Assembly (NCBI GenBank): GCA_020050175.1
Contig: JAGVKY010000093.1
Location: 1-13,349 of the forward strand
Length of the DNA: 13,349 bases
Origin: Parachlamydiales bacterium
GTDB taxonomy: Bacteria > Chlamydiota > Chlamydiia > Chlamydiales > JAJFMK01
Direction of reading: 5' to 3'
Below, one piece after another: positions 7,183 to 13,349 of the stretch (position 1 is its first letter; every line of letters starts with the position of its first letter). A model generated the notes under the pieces. It did not search any database. It had not been told where the DNA came from and saw only the letters and a program-made list of their open reading frames with translations. A program made the position numbers and the translations under genes.

Positions 7183-8031
7183 ATGTCATTTGTTTGGGAT
7201 CCTCCCAAAAATCTTCTCGAACTTCCAACTGGTCAAGAGATTCGTCTCTACGGTGTTCTTTTTGCACTCGGAGCATGGATCGCTTGGATGTTGATCCGGA
7301 AAGGACTGAAGTCTCTTTTTATGGAAAAAGGAGAAGCTCAAGTTGCTGCCAAGTTAAGAGCGACAAAATTATTAGACAAGCTCACTTGGCTTGCCGTCGT
7401 TTTGATCGTCTTCGGAGCACGCTTTATCCATCTTCTTTTCTACGATCGGGAATATTTCTTCTACGATCCCCTCTCTATTTTTAGGATTTGGGAAGCTGGA
7501 CTTGCCAGTCACGGCGGAACACTAGGGGGCTTTATGGCTGTTACCCTTTTTTGGACCCGTTGCCGCGATAAGTTTTTAGGGGCATCTTTCCTAGAATTTT
7601 TTGATCGCTTTTTACCCCCCATTGCTATCACTGCCACTTTCATCCGTTTGGGCAACTTCTTTAACCAAGAGATTTTAGGGAGTCCAACGTCTCTCCCCTG
7701 GGGAATCACTTTTCTTCATCCAGTAGATGGAGGAGAGATCGTTGCACGTCATCCGGTCCAGCTTTACGAGGCTATCTTCTATTTTGCGACTTTCTTTATC
7801 CTAAAATTCGTTGCCCGCAAGAGTCGTCAACCTGGGTTTATCTCAGGGCTCTTTTTTCTTCTCGTCTTCGGAGGAAGATCCTTCCTTGAATTGTGGAAGG
7901 ACTCTCAAAATGGATTGTTCGACGGCGCCTACTTATCGACTGGACAGCTGCTCAGCCTCCCCCTAATTTTGTTCGGCATCTTTCTCATGTTTCCACGAAA
8001 AGAAAGTGTCATCAAGACCGAATTTCAGTAG
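7183..8031 (+). CDS. lgt: Phosphatidylglycerol:prolipoprotein diacylglyceryl transferase Lgt
   Basis: Lgt is the inner-membrane enzyme that transfers diacylglyceryl from phosphatidylglycerol to the lipobox Cys of prolipoproteins, the first step of lipoprotein maturation. The 282-residue polytopic protein shows the family landmarks. The His110 region is GLASHGGTLGG (106-116), corresponding to the conserved fHGG segment. The signature RLGNFFNQEILGSPTSLPWG (155-174) contains the catalytic-type Arg155. HPVQLYE (190-196) and the late conserved Arg232 in GGRSFLELW are also present. Length is close to E. coli Lgt (291). I prefer ATG 7183 over the in-frame TTG at 7174; neither has a ribosome site. 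Its stop codon forms the edge of the large inverted repeat shared with the convergent adk. The PEGA lipoprotein at 2333 is a likely substrate. Confidence 0.96.
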   Translation: MSFVWDPPKNLLELPTGQEIRLYGVLFALGAWIAWMLIRKGLKSLFMEKGEAQVAAKLRATKLLDKLTWLAVVLIVFGARFIHLLFYDREYFFYDPLSIFRIWEAGLASHGGTLGGFMAVTLFWTRCRDKFLGASFLEFFDRFLPPIAITATFIRLGNFFNQEILGSPTSLPWGITFLHPVDGGEIVARHPVQLYEAIFYFATFFILKFVARKSRQPGFISGLFFLLVFGGRSFLELWKDSQNGLFDGAYLSTGQLLSLPLILFGIFLMFPRKESVIKTEFQ

Positions 8032-8108
8032 GCGAAGCCTCTCTTTGTCCTCTGTGGATTAATTTTTTTATTTTTTATTACCACAGATTACAAAGAGAGG
8101 CTTCGCCT
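8030..8108. repeat. 28-bp inverted repeat with AT-rich loop between lgt and adk
   Basis: The left arm at 8030-8057 (begins AGGCGAAGCCTCTCTTTG) and the right arm at 8081-8108 (ends CAAAGAGAGGCTTCGCCT) pair over 28 bp with only two mismatches (CC at 8049-8050). They enclose a 23-nt all-A/T loop apart from the arm edges. Each arm also contains its own short hairpin (AGGC-GAA-GCCT and AGGC-TTC-GCCT). The left arm starts inside the lgt stop codon. As a folded RNA this would be a very stable stem at the end of both convergent genes. The right side lacks a following T-run, so a simple intrinsic terminator is not the full explanation. A degenerate relative lies at 2174-2234, suggesting a dispersed MITE/REP-like element. 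Confidence 0.85.
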
Positions 8109-8119
8109 TATCAAGGCCC

Positions 8120-8704
8120 TTAACCCAATAAGGGCAATAAACCTGTCAGAATATCGTGGAAAACTTTGAGAGGGGTCTGATCGCCGTGGATCGGAAGGAT
8201 TTTCTCTTTTGGGTAAGAAGAGAGAACCTCAGCCGTCTGTTTCTTGTAAACATCAAATCTTTTTTGTAAGAGTTCCCGTTTAGCGTCGTCGGCACGTCCC
8301 TCGATTAATGCCCTTTTTTCCAGGCGGGTGATGAGGACCTCATCTTGAGGCACATCAAGGAGGATCACTTTCTGGATATCAAGTTTTCCTTTAAGCAGCT
8401 CGGCTTGATTTTTGGTACGAGGAAAACCGTCGAGAAGAAGAAGCTGCTTATTGCGGTCAAACTTGAAGGTTTTTTCAAGACCATCGATGTAAGTAAGGCA
8501 GATTTGCAAGGTCACCTCATCAGGGACAAGGAGACCTTTAGAAAGGTACTCACTTTGGAGTTTACCTTCTGGGCTGTCTTTGGGAATCGCCCTAAAAATA
8601 TCCCCAGAGGAGAGATGGTATTGGTCAGCCAAAAAGGCTAGTTTTTTTGCCTGAGTCCCTTTGCCCGAACCAGGGGGACCCACAAAGAGGAGAGCTCGAA
8701 TCAT
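8120..8704 (-). CDS. adk: Adenylate kinase, short-LID form
   Basis: Adenylate kinase catalyses ATP + AMP = 2 ADP in the cytoplasm and balances adenine nucleotides. The 194-residue protein has the P-loop GPPGSGKGTQ (9-18), the AMP-binding segment LSSGDIFR (31-38) with a mobile NMP domain ~30-60, the signature LDGFPRT (91-97), and the LID/core arginines in EKRALIEGRADDAKRELLQKR (~129-149). The LID is a short loop without the inserted zinc or hydrogen-bond domain of 214-residue enzymes, as in other short bacterial and eukaryotic cytosolic forms. ATG 8704 is the only sensible start and has no ribosome site. The gene converges on lgt and diverges from the ferredoxin. A small hairpin GCCCTT/AAGGGC (8116-8135) overlaps its stop. 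Confidence 0.96.
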   Translation of the reverse strand: MIRALLFVGPPGSGKGTQAKKLAFLADQYHLSSGDIFRAIPKDSPEGKLQSEYLSKGLLVPDEVTLQICLTYIDGLEKTFKFDRNKQLLLLDGFPRTKNQAELLKGKLDIQKVILLDVPQDEVLITRLEKRALIEGRADDAKRELLQKRFDVYKKQTAEVLSSYPKEKILPIHGDQTPLKVFHDILTGLLPLLG

Positions 8705-8715
8705 GGTGATGAGTA

Positions 8716-8747
8716 TTGCATTTTTACTAAGAGAAAAGTAGTATAAA
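8716..8747 (+). promoter_or_regulatory. Possible ferredoxin-iscA promoter
   Basis: TTGCAT (8716-8721) lies 17 bp before TAGTAT (8739-8744), which overlaps a TATAAA (8742-8747). The hexamers are weak, but a promoter must lie in this divergent gap, and it would physically overlap the adk -10 box on the other strand. Confidence 0.27.
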
Positions 8748-8767
8748 TAGTTTCTTAAATTTTTGAA
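8740..8767 (-). promoter_or_regulatory. Probable adk promoter
   Basis: On the minus strand, TTCAAA (8767-8762, 4/6 to the -35 consensus) and TATACT (8745-8740, 5/6 to the -10 consensus) are 16 bp apart. This predicts a start about 30 nt upstream of the adk ATG. The site lies in the only 65 bp separating the divergent adk and ferredoxin genes. Confidence 0.4.
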
Positions 8768-8769
8768 CG

Positions 8770-9036
8770 ATGGCTAAGTTAATATTTGATCGCAATAAAG
8801 AGGAGGTCGTCCTGCCCGACGGAGCCCCTCTGCAAGAAATCTGCGAAGAAGCAGGTGTCCCTTTCGCATGCACAGAAGGTGTTTGCGGAACGTGTGTAAT
8901 TGAGGTAAAAGAGGGACATGAGAACCTAACTTCCCCAACTGAGGAAGAAGAGGATTTTCTAGGAACAGGCGTCCTTGACGAAAGGCTGGCCTGCCAATGT
9001 AAAATTAAATGCGGATCAGTCCGTATCACCTTTTAA
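8770..9036 (+). CDS. [2Fe-2S] ferredoxin, plant/adrenodoxin-like fold
   Basis: A small soluble electron carrier of 88 residues. The cluster-binding pattern is C34-x4-C39-x2-C42 in FACTEGVCGTCVIEV, with the fourth ligand Cys75 in ERLACQCK. That is the usual spacing for [2Fe-2S] ferredoxins. Extra Cys residues at 25, 77 and 81 are also present. The acidic surface stretch TEEEEDF (57-63) is typical of the partner-binding face. The start is ATG 8770; no ribosome site is visible. The gene is 12 nt upstream of the IscA-like gene, so the pair likely forms an Fe-S biogenesis operon in which the ferredoxin could supply electrons for cluster assembly; this role is inferred from context. Confidence 0.93.
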   Translation: MAKLIFDRNKEEVVLPDGAPLQEICEEAGVPFACTEGVCGTCVIEVKEGHENLTSPTEEEEDFLGTGVLDERLACQCKIKCGSVRITF

Positions 9037-9048
9037 TAGAGAGAATTT

Positions 9049-9624
9049 ATGTCCCAAGAAACGATTATCCACCCTCAAATGACAATCGAAGAGATCCTCT
9101 CGCTCTTTCCTTTTAAGGCCCAAAAACTTTCGCAAGAGATCACGAATGCTGGTCTCCATTGCGTCGGTTGCCACGCAGCAACCTGGGAAACCCTCGAAGG
9201 TGGAATGCTCGGCCATGGAAAAACTTCAGATGAGATCACACGTCTAGTCACCCGCCTCAACTCTCTCCTTAAAGAAAAAGAAGAAGAGGTTAATCTTGAC
9301 ACTATCCAAATGACACCAAAAGCTGCATCCAAATTCCTCGAATACCTCCGCGAAGAGGGAAAAGAGGGTTGGGGCCTCCGTTTTGGCGACCGGATGGCAG
9401 GATGCAGCGGTTTTGAATACATCCTCGACTATTCAGAAAAAGCAACTCCAGAGGACGAGATCTTTCAGTCCCATGGTCTAGAAATTCATGTGGATAAAGC
9501 TTCGGCTAAGCGTCTTCGCGGCTCGATTATCGATTATGTCGATGGAATCCGCGGAGCTGGCTTCAAAATCTCAAATCCTAATGCCAAAAGCGCCTGCGGC
9601 TGCGGCACCTCACACGGCTACTAA
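9049..9624 (+). CDS. DUF1858-IscA/HesB fusion, Fe-S cluster carrier
   Basis: A 191-residue two-domain protein. Residues ~5-72 match the DUF1858 (hybrid-cluster-associated, CxxC) domain: IIHPQMTIEEIL, then LHCVGCHAATWETLEGG with Cys38 and Cys41, then a HGKTSDEITRLVTRLN helix. Residues ~86-188 are an A-type Fe-S carrier (IscA/HesB/ErpA). This part has MTPKAASKFLEYL, RFGDRMAGCSGFEY with Cys119, and the terminal SACGCG with Cys183 and Cys185; the 64-residue Cys spacing equals that of E. coli IscA. The A-type domain delivers or stores Fe-S clusters; the N-terminal CxxC may be a redox or second metal site. Start ATG 9049 has AGAGAG five bases upstream. The gene follows the ferredoxin by 12 nt and ends just before a strong hairpin. 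Confidence 0.92.
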   Translation: MSQETIIHPQMTIEEILSLFPFKAQKLSQEITNAGLHCVGCHAATWETLEGGMLGHGKTSDEITRLVTRLNSLLKEKEEEVNLDTIQMTPKAASKFLEYLREEGKEGWGLRFGDRMAGCSGFEYILDYSEKATPEDEIFQSHGLEIHVDKASAKRLRGSIIDYVDGIRGAGFKISNPNAKSACGCGTSHGY

Positions 9625-9635
9625 ACTTTCTTTGC

Positions 9636-9663
9636 GATAAGCAGGATCGAGATCCTGCTTATC
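9636..9663. terminator. Bidirectional hairpin terminator between iscA-like gene and PP2C gene
   Basis: GATAAGCAGGATC (9636-9648) and GATCCTGCTTATC (9651-9663) form a perfect 13-bp stem with a very tight loop (probably four bases with the last pair open). On the plus strand CTTTCTT follows. On the minus strand the stem is followed by GCAAAGAAAGTTT, a poor T-run. It sits exactly between the two convergent stop codons. Termination is convincing on the plus strand and plausible on the minus strand. Confidence 0.75.
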
Positions 9664-9668
9664 CTTTC

Positions 9669-10898
9669 TTAACGGGTTTGTAAGGCTATGACAGAGATAT
9701 TGTCATAACCTTTTTTTTCTTTTAACCTGTAATTTACAAGGGCTTTTGCGGGATCCAAGATACCGTGATTGAGGCAATCGACGATTTCTTTCTCCAGCAC
9801 TTCCTCCCATAATCCATCACATGCCCAGATGACAGTATCTCCTGGTTTAAGGATATTGACTGTGATTTTTGGTTTGTGAATGACGAGAGGCTTCTCTTTT
9901 GTTCCAGAGCGGGAGACATCGCCTAAAGCTCGGCTGACATTTAGACGATTGACTCGATTGTCTTTTGAATCTTCTTTTTCGACAAACGCGTCGTATAAAT
10001 CTGGATTGTCGGCATGAATTGCCGCCCGTGAAGCATCTTTTTCGCTTCCCCAGTCCCTCACAACGCTAAGTGGAATCGACTTTAGATCTCCATCAATCGG
10101 TCGGTAGATTTTAGCTTCACTATCACCTAGCGTAGCGGTGTAAATCACATTTGTTGCCTTATCGATATAAGAAACTACAGCTGTTGTTCCTTTACCTTTC
10201 CAGTGATGATCTTTGGCAATAATTGATTGCTGAATTGCCTCGAATACATTTTCAAAGGCTCTGTGAACAATGCCTTGAGCTTTTTCTACAGCGTCGGCAA
10301 ACTTTAACTTAAACTCACGACAAGCGAATTCGGCAACCTTTTTTCCCCCATGCCCATCAAAAACTCCAGCCAAGAAGGAGGCGGGGGAATCGAGAAAAAA
10401 GGAATCATCTTCCATTTTTTTTCTCCCACCTATGTCATGAGCTTTCGAAGAGGTATAAATGGCCTGTTCAGCCCGTTGAATGTTCCTTAAGGCCTCCATC
10501 GTAGGGAGTGCTTGCGAGTAGGGGGCATATGTTTCAAATTCTTCTCTTTTAGCTTTAAGTAGATGTTCTTTTATCGCTTTATGCATGTTCTTGAACATCT
10601 TTGTCATTGTTTTTTCCAAAGAAAGATGCCGCGGTTTCCATTTGGAACAATTGGGCGGCACTAAAACGCGCCCCTTCTGAGTGACTAAAAACTGCCCTTG
10701 GCGATGCTCTAAAGGAGCCTGGAGGAGGGGTTGGTAAAATTGCCTAACAGATTCAATCACCCTTCTAATCAATGCCAAAAGGGCTTCTGATATGTTGTTG
10801 ACGGTAGTTATAATATGGCAGCTTAAGCGTCCTACTGATTGTATAAGCCCAACAAAAGTAAGAGGATAAACCCCCCTGTGTATATTAAGATTAGCCAT
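9669..10898 (-). CDS. Eukaryote-type protein phosphatase 2C with N-terminal extension
   Basis: A PPM/PP2C metal-dependent Ser/Thr phosphatase of 409 residues from ATG 10898. An in-frame TTG at 10916 overlaps a predicted -10 box and is rejected. The catalytic domain spans ~155-409 and has all metal ligands: RKKMEDDSF (159-167), VFDGHGG (179-185), GTTAVV (237-242), the GDS region GDSEAK (258-263, Glu replacing the usual Arg), NVSRALGD (320-327), WACDGLW (358-364) and YDNIS (398-402). The MED, DGHGG and SRALGD forms are those of eukaryotic PP2C; typical bacterial enzymes read NQD and DGMGGH. Residues 1-~150 match nothing I recognise; they are rich in hydrophobic/basic helices (SEALLALIRRVIESVRQF at ~37-54; KMFKNMHKAIKEHLLKAK at ~100-117), with no signal peptide. 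It follows sucB with its own promoter. It could oppose chlamydial Hanks-type kinases or act in the host; which one is not determined here. Confidence 0.9.
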   Translation of the reverse strand: MANLNIHRGVYPLTFVGLIQSVGRLSCHIITTVNNISEALLALIRRVIESVRQFYQPLLQAPLEHRQGQFLVTQKGRVLVPPNCSKWKPRHLSLEKTMTKMFKNMHKAIKEHLLKAKREEFETYAPYSQALPTMEALRNIQRAEQAIYTSSKAHDIGGRKKMEDDSFFLDSPASFLAGVFDGHGGKKVAEFACREFKLKFADAVEKAQGIVHRAFENVFEAIQQSIIAKDHHWKGKGTTAVVSYIDKATNVIYTATLGDSEAKIYRPIDGDLKSIPLSVVRDWGSEKDASRAAIHADNPDLYDAFVEKEDSKDNRVNRLNVSRALGDVSRSGTKEKPLVIHKPKITVNILKPGDTVIWACDGLWEEVLEKEIVDCLNHGILDPAKALVNYRLKEKKGYDNISVIALQTR

Positions 10899-10915
10899 AT
10901 AAAAAACCAGGGCCA

Positions 10916-10945
10916 ATTGTATACAAAAAGAAATTATATAATCAA
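10916..10945 (-). promoter_or_regulatory. Probable PP2C promoter with TTGTATACAA palindrome
   Basis: On the minus strand, TTGATT (10945-10940, 4/6) and TACAAT (10921-10916, 5/6) are spaced 18 bp. The predicted start is about 10 nt before ATG 10898, leaving a very short leader. The -10 box lies within the perfect palindrome TTGTATACAA (10917-10926), which could be an operator overlapping the promoter. This separates the phosphatase from sucAB transcription. Confidence 0.45.
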
Positions 10946-10953
10946 AAAACTAT

Positions 10954-11988
10954 CTAAATATTTAACAAAAGACGACTTGGGTCTTCTATCTCTTGTTTCA
11001 CATGGAGCAGAAAAGAGACTGCTTCCCGACCATCAATGACCCGATGGTCGTAACTTAAGGCTAGGTACATGATCGGCCGAATGACAATCTGATCGTCTAT
11101 GACGACGGGCCGTTTGGTAATTTTGTGGAGGCCTAGGATGGCAGCTTGGGGCGGATTTAAAATAGGCGTTGATAGCATCGAGCCAAAAACACCTCCATTG
11201 GTGATGGTAAAGCTCCCCCCTTTTAGATCATCAGGAGTCAGCCCCCCTTTTCTAGCAGCTTCCGCCAAAGCGGCAATCTTTTTTTCAATATCACCAAAAG
11301 AAAGCTTATCGCACCCACGGATTACAGGCACAACAAGTCCCCTATCGGTACTAACTGCAACCCCAATATCGTAAGTTAACCGCTCGACCATCTCATCTTT
11401 TTCAATAAAAGAATTAACTTGCGGAAAGGCCTTCAATGCAGAGACGACAGCTTTGACGAAAAAAGACATAAACCCGAGCTTAACTCCATGCTTTTCCTCA
11501 AAACTTTTTTTGTACTGCTCTCTTGCCGTCATCACCTGACTCATATCGACTTCATTGAAAGTGGTGAGCATAGCGCTTGTTTTGACAGCCTCTAACATCC
11601 TTTCTGCAATGACTTGGCGGATGCGTGGCAGTTTTTTTCTTACCTCAAGAGGATTTTCTTTAGCAGCCTCAACTTTCGGGGAGTCCATTTTTGGAGGGGT
11701 GACTTTCTGTGCTGGCTCTATCTCTTTAGGTTGGGCTTTTGGAGCCGATTCAGCATGACCTTCTGTCAAAGCAGCGAGAGGCTGCCCCTCTGTCACTACA
11801 TCGCCAACGTGCACTAAATAATGGATCGTTCCTGCATCGGGGGAGAAGATCACTTGGTTGACCTTGTCAGTTTCAAGCTCTAGAATTTCTTCGTCGGCTC
11901 GCACTAGATCTCCCTCTTTTTTGAGGAGGGTTATGACAGTTGCCTGACTGATCGATTCACCCATCGAAGGGACTTTAATTTCTTTCAC
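10954..11988 (-). CDS. sucB: Dihydrolipoyl succinyltransferase (E2o) of 2-oxoglutarate dehydrogenase
   Basis: E2o forms the core of the 2-oxoglutarate dehydrogenase complex and transfers succinyl from lipoate to CoA. I choose GTG 11988 because GGAG lies six bases upstream and the GTGA overlaps the sucA stop; an in-frame GTG at 12000 has no ribosome site. The resulting protein is 344 residues. It has an N-terminal lipoyl domain with the lipoylated Lys in ELETDKVNQ (Lys42) and a Pro/Ala/Lys linker (~78-115). The catalytic acyltransferase domain runs from LPRIRQVIAERM (~120) to the active site SYDHRVIDG (312-320, His315 and Asp319), with FTITNGGVFGSMLSTPI (260-276). No peripheral subunit-binding domain is visible between linker and catalytic domain. 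SucA and SucB are translationally coupled; the E3 gene is not in the window. Confidence 0.95.
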   Translation of the reverse strand: MKEIKVPSMGESISQATVITLLKKEGDLVRADEEILELETDKVNQVIFSPDAGTIHYLVHVGDVVTEGQPLAALTEGHAESAPKAQPKEIEPAQKVTPPKMDSPKVEAAKENPLEVRKKLPRIRQVIAERMLEAVKTSAMLTTFNEVDMSQVMTAREQYKKSFEEKHGVKLGFMSFFVKAVVSALKAFPQVNSFIEKDEMVERLTYDIGVAVSTDRGLVVPVIRGCDKLSFGDIEKKIAALAEAARKGGLTPDDLKGGSFTITNGGVFGSMLSTPILNPPQAAILGLHKITKRPVVIDDQIVIRPIMYLALSYDHRVIDGREAVSFLLHVKQEIEDPSRLLLNI

Positions 11989-13349
11989 TTGAGGCTCCAC
12001 AGCTTATTAAGAATCGTCTCTTCTTCTATCTCATGTAGTTGATGCGCTCCGCAAGCAGGAGATGCTCTTCTCTCCCGTCCAACGTAAATCGCCTCTGGCA
12101 TCTCCTCTTTGATAAAATTCCAGGCCCCCATATTTTTTGGTTCTTCTTGACACCAGACAGTGCTCTTTAGATTTGGAAACTGCTTCATCACCTCTTCAAT
12201 CTCCTTTTTAGGAAAGGGGTAGAGCTGTTCCAATCTGGCAAAAGCAAAACCCTCTCTAGGTTCAAATTTTATAAAAAAATGGCCAGAAAGGAAGACGAGT
12301 GTATGGACAGCCCCTTTAGGAGGATCTAAGATCACCTTTTGGAAATGACCTTGGGACAAATCTTCTAGCCTGCTGACGGCTTTTGGGTGGCGAAGCAGCT
12401 CCTTAGGCGTCATCACAATTAGAGGTTTCTTTAAGAGAGCCTGCTCGCGCAATAAATGATAAAGTTGGGCCGGAAGAGTGGGATAAGTCACCCGAAAATT
12501 ATCCTCTGCTGCAAGAGTTAAAAATCGTTCCAGGCGACCCGAAGAATGCTCAGGGCCTTGCCCCTCCATGCCATGGGGAAGAAAGAGGACAATGGAAGAC
12601 TTTTGCCCCCATTTAACTTCAGACGAAGAGAGATACTGGTCAAACATCACTTGAGCGCCGTTGGCAAAGTCGCCGTACTGCGCTTCCCAAATCACAAGTT
12701 TTTTAGGTGATGCCACACTATAGCCAAATTCAAATCCAACAGAGGCAAATTCGTTGAGTGGGGAATTGTAAATATCAAAAGGGGGTTGCCCCTTAAAAAG
12801 ATGTTGAAGGGGGATATAGGCTTTTCCGTCCGTCTGATCGATTAAGCGGAGCTGTCTGTGTGAAAATGTCCCCCTCCCCACATCTTGTCCAGTGATCCTT
12901 ACACCTATTTCTTCTCTCAAAAGAGAGGCATAAGTCAACATTTCGACAGTTCCCCAATCGAGAGGCTGATCGTTTAAAACTGCTTCCAGGCGTTGTTTGT
13001 AGAGCTGTTGAATTTTCGGATGTGTTTTAAATTCGGCGGGAAGGTCAGTGGCTTTTTTCGCAGTTTCTTTGAGATCTTCTTTGGAAAGGACTTTTAAAGA
13101 AGAAACTCTATTTTCTTCCCTCTGATGATGATTTTCTTCATTGCCTAAAGGAGCATCTAAAGCTGCCCGCAAACTCTTTTTAAAAGCCTCTTCCCCCGCT
13201 TCTGCAATGGTTTTTTCTAAATAGCCCTCTTGGATGAGCTGGTCTCGATAGAGCTCCCTGACGCTTGGTCGATTGCGGATCACTTGATATTCTACCGGCT
13301 GCGTAAAGGCAGGTTCATCCCCTTCGTTATGTCCATATTTTCGGTAACA
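11985..13349 (-). CDS. sucA: 2-oxoglutarate dehydrogenase E1 (C-terminal part; 5' end outside window)
   Basis: E1o is the thiamine-diphosphate-dependent decarboxylase that starts the 2-oxoglutarate to succinyl-CoA reaction. Only the last 454 residues are here; the reading frame is open to the window edge. The first visible residues, CYRKYGHNEGDEPAFTQP (from 13349), are the conserved E1o motif. The GTG at 13283 is therefore internal, not a start. Further landmarks are GQDVGRGTFSHR (~12884-12849), IYNSPLNEFASVGFEFGY, VIWEAQYGDFANGAQVMFDQ, LPHGMEGQGPEHSSGRLERF and the C-terminal LEQLYPFP...WCQEEPKNMGAWNF. All match proteobacterial-style SucA closely, and no frame break was seen. Compared with family length (~930), about half the protein lies beyond the window. 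The stop TGA overlaps the sucB start. Confidence 0.97.
   Translation of the reverse strand, partial: CYRKYGHNEGDEPAFTQPVEYQVIRNRPSVRELYRDQLIQEGYLEKTIAEAGEEAFKKSLRAALDAPLGNEENHHQREENRVSSLKVLSKEDLKETAKKATDLPAEFKTHPKIQQLYKQRLEAVLNDQPLDWGTVEMLTYASLLREEIGVRITGQDVGRGTFSHRQLRLIDQTDGKAYIPLQHLFKGQPPFDIYNSPLNEFASVGFEFGYSVASPKKLVIWEAQYGDFANGAQVMFDQYLSSSEVKWGQKSSIVLFLPHGMEGQGPEHSSGRLERFLTLAAEDNFRVTYPTLPAQLYHLLREQALLKKPLIVMTPKELLRHPKAVSRLEDLSQGHFQKVILDPPKGAVHTLVFLSGHFFIKFEPREGFAFARLEQLYPFPKKEIEEVMKQFPNLKSTVWCQEEPKNMGAWNFIKEEMPEAIYVGRERRASPACGAHQLHEIEEETILNKLWSLK

Noticed and set aside
8053..8061. TGTGGATTA, one mismatch from a DnaA box (TGTGGATAA)
   Set aside because: A single near-match inside the inverted repeat arm; no cluster of boxes or AT-rich unwinding element nearby, so no origin is claimed despite dnaA being close.
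8345..8641. 98-codon plus-strand open frame
   Set aside because: It lies entirely antisense to adk, whose protein shows every adenylate kinase motif; it is a shadow frame.
13281..13283. GTG at 13283 as the sucA start
   Set aside because: The frame continues upstream to the window edge and encodes the conserved YGHNEGDEP motif, so the codon is internal.

Overview
The window most likely comes from a member of the Chlamydiota outside the classical Chlamydia genus (a Parachlamydia/Waddlia/Simkania-like 'environmental' chlamydia). This is an inference from gene content. A very long yidC is followed directly by a divergent dnaA and then lgt, which recalls the dnaA/yidC/lgt neighbourhood of Chlamydia trachomatis. 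The window also has a short sucB (E2o) behind sucA and a protein phosphatase 2C. I could not run a search to confirm the taxon.

Layout, left to right. Bases 1-929 hold the 3' end of a Cu+-type P-type ATPase (+). Two cell-envelope genes follow: 1009-2130 encodes an unrecognised exported protein made of six degenerate repeats of about 50-65 residues, and 2333-2740 encodes a small PEGA-domain lipoprotein. Between them lies a decayed copy of an inverted-repeat element. Next comes a tightly packed cluster: yidC (2814-5318), dnaA (5319-6665, no gap) and a 106-residue membrane protein (6662-6982, ATGA overlap). A tRNA-Pro(UGG) with its own promoter and T-run follows, then lgt (7183-8031). lgt and adk (8120-8704, -) converge on a striking 28-bp inverted repeat. 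adk diverges from a [2Fe-2S] ferredoxin (8770-9036), which is followed 12 nt later by a DUF1858-IscA fusion (9049-9624). That unit ends at a clean bidirectional hairpin facing a eukaryote-type PP2C phosphatase (9669-10898, -). The right end is sucB and the 3' part of sucA, both on the minus strand and overlapping by GTGA.

Three themes run through the genes. YidC inserts membrane proteins, Lgt starts lipoprotein maturation, and the PEGA protein is a likely Lgt substrate. Ferredoxin and the IscA-like carrier form a small Fe-S unit. SucA/SucB are the E1 and E2 of 2-oxoglutarate dehydrogenase. Of the two candidates for host interaction or new biology, the repeat protein at 1009 is unrecognised, and the PP2C at 9669 carries eukaryote-style motifs behind an unexplained 150-residue N-terminal extension. 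No CRISPR array, insertion sequence or replication origin was seen.
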